Shown here one piece after another: positions 49,735-62,252 of a DNA stretch of 64,000 nucleotides. The notes under the pieces were generated by a model, which searched no databases, was not told the origin of the DNA, and saw only the letters and a list, made by a program, of their open reading frames with translations. Source of the stretch: Ceratothoa steindachneri (Eukaryota > Arthropoda > Malacostraca > Isopoda > Cymothoidae); NCBI GenBank assembly GCA_963969495.1, contig OZ018323.1, positions 82,221,332-82,285,331 of the forward strand, written 5' to 3'. Position numbers and translations under genes: made by a program. Numbering within the stretch: position 1 is the first letter of the stretch; each line of letters begins with the position of its first letter.

Positions 49735-51522
49735 TACAAGGTGTCCCAGAAAAAAGTTAACCGTACTTTTAATTAGTATAACTCCAAATATATCAGAGAT
49801 TTTTAAGTTCTGCAAAACAAAACAAATTTAACAACTATTTATCTGTCGGTTCTGGAAATTTCATTAAATTCTCTTGTACGATGTTGATATACTAATGGGT
49901 TTAGTGGAGGCTATCAAAATTATGTTTGCGCAAGGAAGTAAAATAATGAAACTTCAAAGTTTAAAATCAACAAATATATTTAAATCCATTTTTAACAAAA
50001 ACACCTCTTCATATGGGTAATACAAATTCATTTTTTTAAATTTTCTAAACACCGTTTCCTTCTGCATGTCCTTCATTTCTTTCCAAGCACAGTGGCGCTT
50101 TTGATCGCATTGATTGAACAACTTTTTTGATTAACTTGTGATTTTCCTTAAGTTTATTAACTTCACGTGTGATACTATCTCTTAACTGGTTGATGCTTTG
50201 TGGTGGAGTAGAATATAGTTCATTCTTTAGATATCCCCATAAGAAATAATCGCACGGTGTTAAGTTAAGGGATCTTGGGGGCCATTCAATTGCATGATTA
50301 GCGCGACAATGCGGTTGTCAAACGTTTCTCTTAGTTTTGTTCTTACAGCAAGCTGTCTATGAGCTGGTGCGCCGTCCTGAATGCACCAAAGTCTATTGAA
50401 TTGATTGCTGTAACTGGCGAAGTTCCGAGAAGCTCCTTTTGTTGATCATGCTCAAGTAGACATCACCATTCAAATTATTCTCGTAAAACAATGGGCCAAT
50501 AAGATAGCCATTCCCGCATATTCCGATCACAGAGACACTTTCTGCTGACAAATACGTGTGTCAAAATTGAATGCTACGGGGGTGGTTCAGCGGCGCATAT
50601 TACCGATTGTTATGGCTATTTACCTTTCCATTCATGAAAAAGGCTGCCTCGTCACCAATCACAATGTTTTCCAAGAAACGAGCAGGTTTATGGAGAAGCC
50701 ATTTGGCGAATTGTCTACGACGAGGAAAATCAGTTTCAAGAAGCTGGTGTCTTGCATGCATCTTATAGGGATGCCATTTTAAGTCAAGTTTAATAATGCG
50801 GTTAAATGATGACTTTGACTGATACATATGGATTTTGAAGAAGTGTTATCTGAACATTTTTTTTATATTTTCTGTTGTTCTTATGATTCTCAGACGCCCC
50901 GAACGTCCTTTATTTAGATTTAAACATGTTCCTTCATCTTCGTATTTGCGAACATTTTTTCAAATTGTGGGCCTGCTTGGTGGGTGCTTACCTGGAAAAC
51001 GTGGTTCAAATGAATCTTGTACTTGTCTAATACTGCCAGTCTTAATAAAGTTTGTGACGACAAATACGCGTTGACCTTTTGTTAACTGCATGATTAAAAA
51101 GGTTCTATGGAAGTAAACTTTTACACGGAAACGCTTTGATTTTCTTAGTAAGCAATTATGACTAGACCATACCACAGCGTGGCTGAAAAACTACTGTAAA
51201 ATGGCATAGGCTTTACTTGAAGAAAAACACAGTGACCTAGGCTACTTAGGCTCCCTATGCTTCTCTTGAAAGTGTACGGTGGACTAGCCTTCCTAAGCTT
51301 CGTTTCATTATTTTACTTCCTTGCGCCAAAATATTTTTGATAGCCTCTTCCACTAAACCCATTAGTGTATCAATATCGTGGAAGAAAATTTGAAAAAATT
51401 TCTGGAATCGACAGATAAATAGTTGTTAAATAAAATACCCTTTACAGAATGCAAACATCACCAATAGTTTTCGAGTTATACTAATTCAAAGTACGGTTAA
51501 CTTTTTTCTGGGACACCCGGTA
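49735..51522 (-). mobile_element. Mariner-like element with ~45-bp TIRs (1,784 bp)
   Basis: TA at 49735-49736 and 51521-51522. The left end starts CAAGGTGTCCCAGAAAAAAG and continues TTAACCGTACTTTTAATTAG. The right end, in reverse complement, starts CCGGGTGTCCCAGAAAAAAG and continues with the same sequence except single substitutions, for about 45 bp. It is longer than typical mariner elements (about 1.3 kb). Confidence 0.92.
50045..51091 (-). pseudogene. Mariner-like transposase with GDEAAFF core, broken
   Basis: The start is ATG at 51089-51091 (MQLTKGQRVFVVTNFIKTGS). The first catalytic region is VIGDEAAFFMNGKVNSHNNR (about 50660-50600). The second Asp lies in WCIQDGAPAHRQ (about 50385-50350), which reads in a different frame from the neighbours. 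The last Asp is in LNLTPCDYFLWGYLKN (about 50265-50220). The C-terminus CLERNEGHAEGNGV ends at 50045. Several stops and frameshifts break it. It resembles the 46.8-kb and 26.6-kb relics in its core but has different ends. Confidence 0.88.
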
Positions 51523-53698
51523 TTATCAGAGTAATTTAGTGAAAATGAAAATTTAACTTGAGCTATAAATTAAATTAATTTTAAATTACTATTAAATGAA
51601 TTATGGGTAGCAACTTAATCAAAAGATTATATGCTCTATAGAGTAATGAATAAATAAGGTTCTAAATTAACGTGATAATTATGAAACTTAATCTTAAAGC
51701 CATGTCTATTTAGCATATACATAATAATGCATTATACTATATATTAATTTATACATTATCTATCCTTGAAGGCTGCGGATCTTCATAATATTCTGATGTT
51801 TCGAAGAATAAATACATATAAAGGAAATTTTGAATATATATAAAGTTTTACTAAATAGAAACTCCATCTCTTTGTACATTCCTGCGACAGCCTGGTACTA
51901 ACCGAAAGAGTAATATTAAAAGTCTTCCAATTATTTGTAGGCGCAATATATAATATATAGAGGTAAAGAGTTCTGAAATGCCTTAAAGAAAAATTCACCT
52001 CAGTAGTTAATGAAAGTCCAAAGGTACGAACTTCATGTTTATTAAACCTGATATTTCTTTCCAATAAATACTTATGGTTTTAGCCTATTGCCCAAAATAT
52101 TGATGATTGATGCTAAAAGCTGACTATAATTTACAAGAATATTTGAATAAAAAAAATATTAGAAACATGATTGGATGAGAGGTCTTAGTGTCAATTAAGT
52201 TTTCGAATTTTTATCTTTGAATCGTTTAATTATCAAATTTCGAACTAGTATTTACGCAATTAAACGACACTAACAAGAATTGAGTTCCCACGATGCAAGA
52301 TTGATTCGATTTATTACTGTATATATATATAAAAAAAAATTAGGACTCCATTAATGGGAGAGATCTGTCGAATTCAATTTGAAAATGATTCCCTATTGAA
52401 CTAAAGATAAAATTAGAGGAATTCAAAGAAGTACGCCAAAATAATGCAAGTACGCGCTGTTAATGTTCTGAGAGAAGGAATATTGCTTGTCATGCACCTT
52501 AGTGCTATGGAAAGGGAAAATCTCTTGAAGCTGAGAAAATCGACAACCTAAATTACTTTAGATAAAACCTTAAATATATTATAATTAATGAAATACGATT
52601 GAATTGAATTAGTAATTTTGGAGTATAAAGTTTATAGAAATGAGGTAAAAAAAATGGAATATTGAGTTAAAGTAATAACTATTGCATGAAACAATTCTGC
52701 ATCGCTTTTTGAAAATATTTCCATTATTTTCTAACGAATGAGGTGGAAATGTTCTCTCTAGAGTAATGAATAGTGAACAATTTTTACCCTTTTATAGGAT
52801 ATTTAATATTTGCGCATAAATTATATCGATAAAAATTAATACTTTACAAATTAAATAAAATGAAAAATTATATTTGCAGCAAATAAAACTACACCGTTGC
52901 GAGTAACAAACACAAAAAATTAATAAATATAATATATCACAATTAATCTCGGTGCAAAATAATTGACGGTGTGAAAAACAAGAAATGTCAATTTGGTGCC
53001 ATGTCTGATAATGATAATTAAATTAGGAATCGCAAGTGAACACACTATTTATTATCATGGACATTAAAGATATATGATACTTCTTGCTATTCAGTACTAA
53101 AAAGGACCTAAATAAAGGTAAAATATAATGGAGATTTGAAGGTAGCAATTGATAGAAAACAGAAGTTGGATAGATTGAGACGGCCGTGAAGAGAATTCCG
53201 GTTGAAAAGCCAGAAATTTCTACCTCATTTGTCCATGAGCTCAAACTGACTGGGAGCAAATAAAGATAGTGACAAATTTATGGCTCTGTTCTTCGCATGA
53301 AGAATTTGTCTTGCGGGTTATAGATAATTTACCTTTATATACTACCACTGGATTAAGATCCGAGCAACGCCAACGCACGTGTGGAAGTGGTGCCGTTTTT
53401 TAAATTTCTTTCCTTAATCGCACAGTTTCTAAAAGTTTGTATTATGACGACAGAAAGATAGGTTTCTGAAAATTGCATAAAATTGCTTTATTTCCATCTC
53501 TATTTCTCATATTTTATGGAGAGCGTATAATGCATCTACCGCCACATTTCGCAATCAAATAAATTAACAGCTTTCATTTTAATTCACATACATATTAGGA
53601 TAAAAGCTTCAAGCTAAGAAACAATTTAAAGTCATTCGAATAATGTGGTAAGAAGGAGCTTATCGCTGCTTGTATTTAATGATTTTATAGAGGGATTA
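51523..53698. other. Unassigned AT-rich DNA
   Basis: No coding or repeat family was recognised. A short (AT)n run lies near 52319-52330. Confidence 0.5.
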
Positions 53699-54630
53699 TA
53701 CAAGGGGTGGTCAATAAGTTTTGCAATTCGGATATAAGGAAACGAGATATGAGGAAAAGTGTTTTATTATTTTTCAATATAACTACCCTCGACTTCAATG
53801 CACTTGCGCCACTTGTCCCTGACGCTTCGAATTCCCGACAACCAGAAATCTCCCGACTACTGTTCGATCCACTCCTGGACGTCGAGCTGGACATCTTCAT
53901 CGTCCCAAAACCGGCGTCCACGCAGTGCAGCCTTGAGCTGGCGGAATAAAAAGTAGTCGTTTGGGCTCAGATCTGGACTGTAAGAGGGATGGTTGAGCTT
54001 CTCGAATCCGCATTCGCGCAGGGTAGCTTGTGCAACTCTGGCCTTGTGGACTTTGACGCCATTAAGTCGATCATGGGGCGTGACGTTTCTAGGGACCCAA
54101 CGGGCAGAGACGTTGGTCATGGCCAAATTGTCGTAGATGATGTTGATAACACTTCCAAGTAATATTCCAAGTTCTCGCTTGATTTCTTCGACCTTTACCC
54201 GTCGATTTTCGAGGATCATCCTCTCCACACGGGCCACATTGTACTCATTGGTCACGTCTGACGGGTGTCCTGGACGGGGGTCATCTTCAAGGGACTCACG
54301 ACCATGGCGGAACTCCCTATTCCAGCGAGCAATGGTTGCAGGAAGGGGCGTTGTCGGTGTACACTGCGCCATGCGTTCATGGATCTCTTTTGCATTCTTG
54401 CCTTCCTTGGTCAAAAGTTTGATCAGTGCGCGGTGCTCAACCTTCTCTATTGTTGAAATATTTCTGATTGACGATCTATGATCAGCTACTGCTTCTTAAA
54501 TAGACGAGGCCGGAGCGTGCGGCTGCAGGTCTTGACTTGTCATAACTTGTCTTAACACCACCACAAACAGCCATCCCCCTTCCTCTGTTTTGCCCTACTG
54601 ATTCGCAAAACTTATTGACCGCCTCTCGTA
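53699..54630 (-). mobile_element. Internally deleted mariner element (928 bp)
   Basis: TA flanks at 53699-53700 and 54629-54630. Ends CAAGGGGTGGTCAATAAGTT and, in reverse complement, CGAGAGGCGGTCAATAAGTT are inverted repeats of about 28 bp. It is shorter than the standard 1.3 kb. Confidence 0.93.
53779..54480 (-). pseudogene. Mariner transposase lacking the first two catalytic regions
   Basis: The minus strand reads TKEGKNAKEIHERMAQCTPT, then a second helix-turn-helix region (RRVKVEEIKRELGILLGSV), then RWVPRNVTPHDR. At that point (near 54060) it jumps to KVHKARVAQATLRECGFEKL and YSPDLSPNDYFLF, the region of the third catalytic Asp. The first Asp (normally in 'T-G-D-E-x-W') and second Asp ('H-D-N-A-P/R') lie in the missing segment, about 130 residues. 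An in-frame TAG follows EWIEQ at about 53857, after which the C-terminus continues to KCIEVEGSY. The deletion keeps the frame. Confidence 0.9.
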
Positions 54631-55400
54631 TATATAATGGATATGAAGAACTCACAAAGTAGCGCGTGAGTAGATGAGTAGAGCAATCATTGTAGAAAAT
54701 CACACAGGAAAAATGAAAAGCAGATTCCAAGTATGTACTTTCGAACTTTGTTTAGTTCATTCACAAGGAATACATAAAGAATTACTTTACAAGAATAGTA
54801 TCTATATGAGAAAACTAAGTGACGCTCCGCCCACGTACAACGAATAGATACAAAACAGAGTAGGCGTGAAAAATAGAGATACCTAAATGATCAGAAAAGT
54901 GGGATTAAATACACGTACCGAAGCGTAAAGACATAGATTAAATCTTTTCAAAAATATCCACCTGTGAGAGAGTGTGTGTAAAATGTAGAAACATAAGTCA
55001 CATAATTATGAATACATACATATGTAATTATAAATACATTGCTCAATAAACAAATGAAATATAACAAATTTAATAAATCAAACGGCTGAGATTTAAAATG
55101 GACAATTTCGTTTAAAATAAGCTTTTTAATGACGTTTCAATTTAAAGAGACGAGGGATATATTGAAATCAGGCGAGGAATTAATGAACGAGCATTCATTC
55201 TCACTGTCATTCTCTCTGCCATCCCTCATTCAATCTCTCTCAACGTCACTGGCACTATCTCTTTCAACATATCTCTTAATGACTCACTGAATCTCCCTCT
55301 CTCAATCTCTCACTTAATTTCCCACTCAATATCAGTCTCAATAAATATTCATACCCCTCTCAAAAATATCTCTGTCTATCTCCCTCTTATTATATATATA
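54631..55400. other. Unassigned DNA
   Basis: Includes a CT-rich part with repeated 'CTCAATCTCTC' and 'CTCACT' (about 55200-55390). No gene was recognised. Confidence 0.5.
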
Positions 55401-57014
55401 TACAGTGGGTCAAATAAGTATTCGTAACGCTCTAGAATAGGTATATTTGAGGAAATATTCTACAAATAAGAATATCAGAAAGCCACAAAACTTTAAGCAA
55501 ATAACATTGTACTAATTTGCTACGGAAAAATACCATAAATTCAATGAATTAACACAACTTTCAAGTAGGAACAATATCTTTGCAAAAGTGGTGTAAATAA
55601 GTATTCGTAACGACACATAAAACCTTTCCTTAGTATTTAGTAGTCTGTCCTTCGCTGGCCAGAACAGTTTCTAAACACTTGTCTGACGAAACTAGATTCT
55701 TGCATAACTTATTCTGGATTTCCCCCCATTCTTCCATACAGATATCCTATAGCTCCCCAGGATTTGAATGATGACTCTCATCAACTTTAATCTTCAACTC
55801 TTTCCAAAGATTTTCTATTGGATTCAAGTCGGGAGACTGGCTAGGCCACTCGAGGACAGTGGCACCGTGCCTGTTGAGCCACTCAGACGATTGCCGTGAT
55901 GTGTGTTTAGGGTCGTTGTCGTGTTGAAAGACCCAACGTCTTCGCATGCTGAATTTTCTGGCGGAGTTGCAAAGATTGTTTTATAAAATTTTGCAGTATT
56001 TCTAGGTATTCATCGTTCCTTTTATGTTGCGAAGATCTCCTGTGCCAGCAGATGAAAAGCAACCCCGAATCATGATGCTGCCTCCACCAAACTTCACCGT
56101 TCGTATGGTGTTCTCCGGCTTGTAGGCGCTGTTCAATTCTCGACAAACCATAAAATTGTAATTGTTGCCAAATAATTCAATTTTTGTCTCATCCGACCAC
56201 AAAATTTTGTCGAAATAATTATCTTCTTTGTTTATCATTACCCTAGCAAGCGGCTTACGAGCACAAATGTGCTTCTTCTGTAGAAGAAGGGGTCTTCATC
56301 ACGCGGTGCCTGCGTAACCCTTCCCTTCGCAGTGTATTCGTAACTGTCTGTCGTGTGACGTTGACCCCAAAGGTCGCCATTTCTTATACTAACTCTTTCC
56401 CAGATATTCTTGAATCTTTTTTCACAGTTCGTCTCATAGGAGTGATCGCCCGAAGGGTTATTTTTTTCGGAACACCCATCCTCGGTTTGTTGGTGACTGC
56501 AACCTTGCTCCTTCCCCTTCTTGATTATTGACTGCACCGAACTAACAGGGACACTTAACTGCTTCAAAATCTTCCTGTATCCTTTATTTGCCTCATACTC
56601 CTCCACAATCTGGTTTCGGGGTTGAAGAGAATGTTTTTTACCTTCGGCATACTGATGGTCTGGAGAGATGCCTACACTTCACTTGCTTGTGGCAGAATGA
56701 TCGCTTGCAGCACCGGCAGCAGATCGTAAGCTCTCTTACTTGTTCTAAAATAATCTAGAAGCTTTTCGAATCAAAGAATTTGCGAGAAGTCTCTTATGAA
56801 ATACAAATAGATCGATGTTACTTACATATATGTTAAGAGTACTTATTTACACGACTTTTACGAACTTATTGTTCCTATTTGAAAGTTTAGCATTAGTTCA
56901 TTCAAATTATGATATTTTCTCAGGTTTTTGCTGCATTCTGATAATCCGAAAGGTAGAATAATTCTTAAACTATACTTTCTCTTGAGAGTTACGAATAATT
57001 ATTTGTATCATTAT

Positions 57015-57015
<1 letters not shown>
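55401..57015 (-). mobile_element. Tc1-like element (about 1,611 bp)
   Basis: TA at 55401-55402 then CAGTGGGTCAAATAAGTATT. The right end in reverse complement reads ACAAATAATTATTCGTAACT (decayed, near 57013), which matches about 22 of 26 positions. (AT)n follows directly on the right. It contains one transposase gene on the minus strand. Confidence 0.82.
55630..56650 (-). pseudogene. Tc1-family DD34E transposase, frameshifted
   Basis: The start is ATG 56648-56650 (MPKVKNILF). The N-terminal DNA-binding region includes KILKQLSVPVSSVQSIIKKG (about 56580-56520). The first Asp is in [15 protein letters not shown] (about 56200-56160), the second in [11 protein letters not shown] (about 55930) and Glu in [10 protein letters not shown] (about 55820), with 34 residues between the last two. 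The reading frame changes at least between 56240 and 56260 and near 55950-56000. The end reads ASEGQTTKY then TAA (55630-55632), the typical Tc1 C-terminus. Confidence 0.9.

Positions 57016-57062
<47 letters not shown>
57016..57062. repeat. (AT)n microsatellite
   Basis: About 23 AT units adjoining the right end of the Tc1-like element. Confidence 0.95.
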
Positions 57063-57064
<2 letters not shown>

Positions 57065-58460
57065 TATGGGGAAAACAATATCGCGAGGATAAAACAGAAC
57101 GACAGTTCGGTTACACAGCGTTAAGAGCTACGTGGCATGTGGGCCGATACTTTAACCCCCTCTCCTTTTGCCCCGCTGGCACAACAATCCTCGATATTCC
57201 TTGCAAGGAAGCTCAGAATCAGCAGATTTTGTAGCCCCTTAGTATAAACAAAGGAGGGTGGTAGAGCCTTTCGAATAAAAATCTATGAACAGGCCCACTG
57301 TCCTCTACTATTGTTTAGGTTTATTTTCGACAAATAGACGAAATTTCATTCTCTCCGACGAAAACCAGAAGAGACCATTAGGGGGCTAAGGGAGACCACT
57401 CTGAAAAGTGATGCCCCTAGGAAAGATGCTTGAACATGGGCACTCATCCTCCTTCCCTTGCTCTCAGGGATAAGTGAAGTATATATACGTCGATCTGGAG
57501 AAAAGAAAGTGAATCGAGTTAGCAATCGAGAGAAGACGACGACCGGCGTCAGTCCGTGCATTAAAGTGGAACTGAGCGGGAGTTAAGAAGAAGAAGTTTT
57601 CATCCCGAGGCTGTTCCTTTTGGTCACATCGAAGAGTAGACCATCGGTATAGAGAATCACTCTCATACCACCCTCGTCAGAAATACCCCCTATCTCAGTT
57701 TTCAAATAAAACCAGAGATATCCCTCACCATTGAGGAATACCCAAAGTAAAGTCCCACTCGTAAAAGGATTAACCTCTTGGTCAACGCTCATCATCGAGA
57801 AGCGCTACAAGTGTAACCCAAGGATTGGAATAATCATACACCCACTGCCCCTCGCTGTTATCGTCCCGTTAAGAAGCATCGATTCACCTCTTCTCACTCA
57901 TCTCAAACTCAGCTGTTTTGGTCCAGCCCGCCTCTCGTCTGGCGACACACTCGCCTGCCCTCCTCACGAGATTCTCGTCCGACGTCACTTACTTATTTTA
58001 AAGGTAAAAAGATTCCCATTTAATTATGTTCTTTAATTAACATTCGGTACTAAAGTGAATTTTCGGCGTCAACCATCGCGTAGTATTCATTGGTATTATT
58101 AATTCTTTTATTTAGACACTTTTATTATATCCTTAGTAGATTTAAAGTTTTTAATATTTCATTTTTTATGTAATTAAAAGTATATTTTTTCTCTAGTGGT
58201 TTAATTAAATCTTCGAAACGCTGCAAAGGGCAATAGATATATAAATTTACGAAGCCTTCCTGGTTCAAGAATCAAATCAAAAGATAAATAGTAAAATAGC
58301 ACTCTTCGAAAAAAAAAGGAACGGAGTTATTTATGTACGGAACAAAAGTACGTACATACTCGGTCGTATACCACAACATACATTTATTTATCCATAACCC
58401 TATATTTTTAGGACGTGATTTTCTGATTTTTTTATTTTAAAGTGGACAAGTAAACCTATG
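57063..58460. other. Unassigned, GC-richer then AT-rich DNA
   Basis: 57060-58000 is more GC-rich than its surroundings and contains TATA-like 'AGTATATATACG' (about 57479-57490). It could be part of an unrecognised LTR, but no second copy, target duplication or primer site was found. Confidence 0.3.
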
Positions 58461-58830
58461 AATTTCCAATGCATGCTCCCCCAACTCTCTCCCCCCTCTC
58501 CCCCCAATCTTCCCCTTTCTCCCCAGCCTGTATCTCCACTACCCTCCTTTTCCTTTAGCCCCTTTGCCCTCTTCCCTTCCTCCCTCTGCCCTTCCCCCTC
58601 ACCCATCTTCCCCTTTTCCCTTCTTCCCAATCCTGCTTTCCCCTCTTCCCACTCTTTCCACCTATATCTACCTCTACATCTCTATCTAACTATCTCCTAT
58701 ATCCTTAAACCATCTTCTCTCCTCTGGGTAGAGTGTTGTAGAGGGGTAGAAGTAAAGAGGGGAGTGTGAGAGGGTGGGGATATTGGAGGAGAGAAGCGAG
58801 GGCAGGGTAGAAATAGTGGTGGAAGGGAAA
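58461..58830. repeat. Polypyrimidine tract followed by polypurine tract
   Basis: About 58470-58690 is almost purely C/T with CCCTTCC-like motifs. About 58736-58830 is G/A-rich (GGGGTAGAAGTAAAGAGGGG). The apparent Pro/Ser-rich frames are artefacts of composition. Confidence 0.85.
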
Positions 58831-59099
58831 AGTATATATTTTTAGAACATTATTTTTCGAATAATATTTAGTCACGTGCGAATATAATCGCGAGCGACTC
58901 CATATCTCACTATGTTGTCGGCCGGTCGGTCAGTCCCCGTTTTACTTCTTTTTGTGTAATAAATCATAACTATTCGGCCGATTTTGACGAATTTGAAAAT
59001 CTTATGTTATTTTAAATTTTCCTTCGGATGCTATAATTGCCAATTTTCTTCCAAGTTTAGCTCTGGAATTATTTTGTTTTGGCAACAACATCATATCTA

Positions 59100-59630
59100 T
59101 TCGACCGATACTCTGCTAGACTAGACTAGGCTATAATATGCTATACTCTGCTAGGTAAGCCTAGAATAGGCGACACTCTGCTCGGCTATTATAGGCTAGG
59201 CTATACTATGCTAAGCTATGCTAAGATATAATGTACAAGGGTAAGATATACTATGCAAATTTAGGCTATAAAATGCTATGCTAGGATATCATATAGTATG
59301 TTAGGCAGATATTACTAAGTTATGCTTGACTAAGGTATAATAGGATAGTATAGGCTATACTTGTCTAGGATAGTTAATGCTAGGCTAGATAGGGCTATAC
59401 TATGCTATGCTAGGCTAGGCTAAAGTATAATAGGCTAGGGAGGGCTATACTCTGCTATGCTAAGCTACTCTAGGGAATACTATGTTAGGGTATGATAGGC
59501 TAGCTAACCAAGCCTATAATAGCCTAAGCTATGCAAGATTATTGTAGTCTAGGCTATGGTATGTTATACTAGTCTAGGATATACTATGTTAGCTATAATG
59601 TGATACGCTTGGCTATATTATGTTAGGTGT
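59100..59630. repeat. Degenerate GCTA-rich tandem repeat
   Basis: About 530 bp built from variants of TATRCTAGGCTA, TATACTATGCTA and GCTAGGCTA. Periods of 5 to 15 bp are mixed, so no single unit can be defined by eye. No coding signal. Confidence 0.85.
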
Positions 59631-59649
59631 GTTCATAAATCAAAATAAT

Positions 59650-59780
59650 TGAGTAGGAGGAAGGTGAAGAGAAGGGGGTAGTTGAGGGAATGTGGTAGTG
59701 GGAGGAGTAGGTGGTGTGATAGGGGTAGAGGAAAAGGGAGATGAGAGGGTAGGGAAACATGGAGGTGAAAGCTGGTAGCG
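59650..59780. repeat. Polypurine tract
   Basis: G/A-rich run (AGGAGGAAGGTGAAGAGAAG and similar), the mirror composition of the tract at 58470. Confidence 0.8.
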
Positions 59781-59818
59781 AGCGAATCGAAGCGCAGTGG
59801 GAGATGGCGAATCGATGG

Positions 59819-59820
<2 letters not shown>

Positions 59821-59885
<65 letters not shown>
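59821..59885. repeat. (AT)n microsatellite
   Basis: About 32 AT units. Confidence 0.95.
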
Positions 59886-59888
<3 letters not shown>

Positions 59889-61540
59889 TTTCTCTCGATT
59901 TCTATCTCTCACCTCTTCATCTTTCTTGCCTTTCTTACTTCTCTTACTTTTGTCCCTTCCATCACCTTTCTCACCCTTCCTACCGCTCATGCTGTGCATT
60001 CGTAGCCCTGCGGGTGTCATAAATGTACAGTAATTTGGGAGATATATATAACCGTCATTGCTATATGTTGATGTAAAGAAGGAGAATGTTTGTGGACGAT
60101 CGATTTCTCCTGTGGCAAGGAGACACCAACCCATTTCTCGGCCAAACTGAAACATAAACTTTGGGCGACAGTTTTTTGCGCGCCTTTGCTTTTTGCGGGA
60201 ATAGTTTTGCATAATCATCACATAAACGATGACTTATTTTGATCGAGAGTCCGCGTTACGTGCAATAGAAAAGACAATGGCTTTTCGCTGGTTAGTGGTT
60301 GGCCACAATTGTCAGAGGTACATTCCAGTTTTAGTTAGCTTTTTCTAAATTTTTGCCCTTTGTCTTATTTAAGAGTTACAGATTTTATTTATGTTTCTCT
60401 GCTAAAATACAAGGTTTACTGATGTATCAATGGCCTTGAAAAATTATATTTATGTCTTTACATCCAATCATAACAATGGTAGACAATCCCAAACTCCCAG
60501 ACACTTGTTCCATTTATAATGATATGAAAGGCCAGCGTGAATGTAAGAAAGGTAAAGAAAGGAACAAATAACTTTGCTGAGACCGATAATTATCTATATC
60601 TATAAGACTCTAGATCTGTTCCTGCGCGCGCGGTGAAACGTTTACTCATTGTAGGTATATTATATGATAGAAAGAGTGTGCAACTCTCCTGAATCTTCAT
60701 TCACCCACAAATAATAATAATAATAATAATAATTAGCAAGTAAAGATAGTTCTGTGTCACAATATAACAATTTCAAACAATTTGCATCTGTGTTTATTTG
60801 GGATAGGCTTTTTTATCCCGAGAAAAGCCGGGTACTTAGGCTTGTACTTGCATTTATCCTGCAACCTTTTTATTCTTGTTAAACAGTTTTACGCCAAACT
60901 GTTCTCGAGACCACCTTAATAAACGACATAAGGCCTTGGAATCGTATGGTATTTTCCATATTACTACTCTTATTCTTATTTAACAAATCATAGCGGGGAA
61001 AATAAACGAGGGATTTTCTAACCGAATGTTTCATAGCAGAGGCTTAGAGAGATATTAGTAGAGTTTGAGTATGACATTGTGTATAATGCACAACTCTTCT
61101 AAACATACGCAACCTCAACAAAAAGGTCTTACCACCCTTGTTAGAGACTTAGGGTAGGAGGGCACGTTATGCCTCGCTGGATCGTTTGCGCTCATTTTGT
61201 ACTATGTGCTCTTCTATAAACGCGTTTTGGTGTCATTTTACTTCTCTTTTATTGTTTAGTGGCGTTCACCGCCAGGGGAATAGGCACCATTTTGATAGAT
61301 ATCCCAGCAAGGGCAGGCATTTATAGCATGGAAACCATATTTCAACTGATATCTAGAGGATTGCGTTCCTTACAGTCCACAAAGCCCGCACATGCTCTCC
61401 CCCCCTCCCCATTAACAAGTGTAATACTCTTGGCGATTACTCCACTCCGCTCCACCTCTATTAGGATCCTCCAGAGCGCCTTCACACCCTATCTCAAATA
61501 TTAACATAATTCAAAATTTTCAAAGACATGTAACACCATT
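59886..61540. other. Unassigned DNA
   Basis: An (AAT)n run of about seven units lies near 60711-60733. No gene was recognised. Confidence 0.45.
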
Positions 61541-62140
61541 AACATAGAACAGATGAGGAAACTCTGTGGAAATTACAACAATACCAAACTGATACCGAAG
61601 CTACTTCCCGTGTTGAGTATCCCTCGACAGTGATGAGAGTATGCTCTTTTCGAGAGTGCGACACCTCAGAGGTGTGAGGCTGACCCACTTCTCGGTCCTG
61701 ACTGCCTTCAATTGAGGTTCATTAGAGGTCTGTCTGATAATGTCTATGGCATCTTTCACGTCTTACCAGATGTTTTCTTGTGGATTTATAACCGGACACT
61801 GAGGTGACTACTCCATGGCTGTTATTATTTTATCCCAGAATCACTGTATGGTGGATTCACACTTGTGTTATGGCACATTTTTCTGCTGTAAAATCACATT
61901 CCGGATCTTTTTGCAGGGAATAAAGATGTGATTCGAAAATAATACTGTAGAACAAAATACACAGTGTTCTGGCAGGTTGTTTGTAAAGTAATGGCTGAGG
62001 GTGAGCACCCATCCTTCCCCTTCAGGTTTTATCCATGCCAATACTACCTGATCTCTTCTTGTATCTAAATAGGAAACATTTCAGTCTTCTACACAAGGTT
62101 CGATTTTTTCAACCAACTATTATTTTGACTCCATTCACGC
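61541..62140 (-). pseudogene. Tc1-like transposase relic
   Basis: The minus strand reads VILQQKNVPXHKCESTIQ-like (about 61905-61850, second catalytic region with the Asp lost; X marks a stop) and AMEWSPQCPVINPQENIW (about 61820-61765), which matches the '[15 protein letters not shown]' end of Tc1 transposases. DVKDAIDIIRQTSNEPQLKA follows. Frames are broken and no terminal repeat was found. Confidence 0.65.
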
Positions 62141-62252
62141 TGCCACGTTGTTACAAAAAGCGCATGAATAGCTAAATGTCGTTACTTCTATGTTTAGGCA
62201 GACTGCCTTCGCTTCCTTCTCCGGTTCCTCATTTTCGAGGATTTCAAAATGG

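Noticed and set aside
57063..58060. Solo LTR
   Set aside because: TATA-like sequence and higher GC only. No defined ends, target duplication or second copy in the window.
58400..58769. Gly/Glu-rich and Pro/Ser-rich frames on opposite strands
   Set aside because: Composition artefacts of the polypyrimidine tract.
58850..59640. Possible Helitron
   Set aside because: No clear TC start, CTRR end with hairpin, or Rep/helicase coding sequence.
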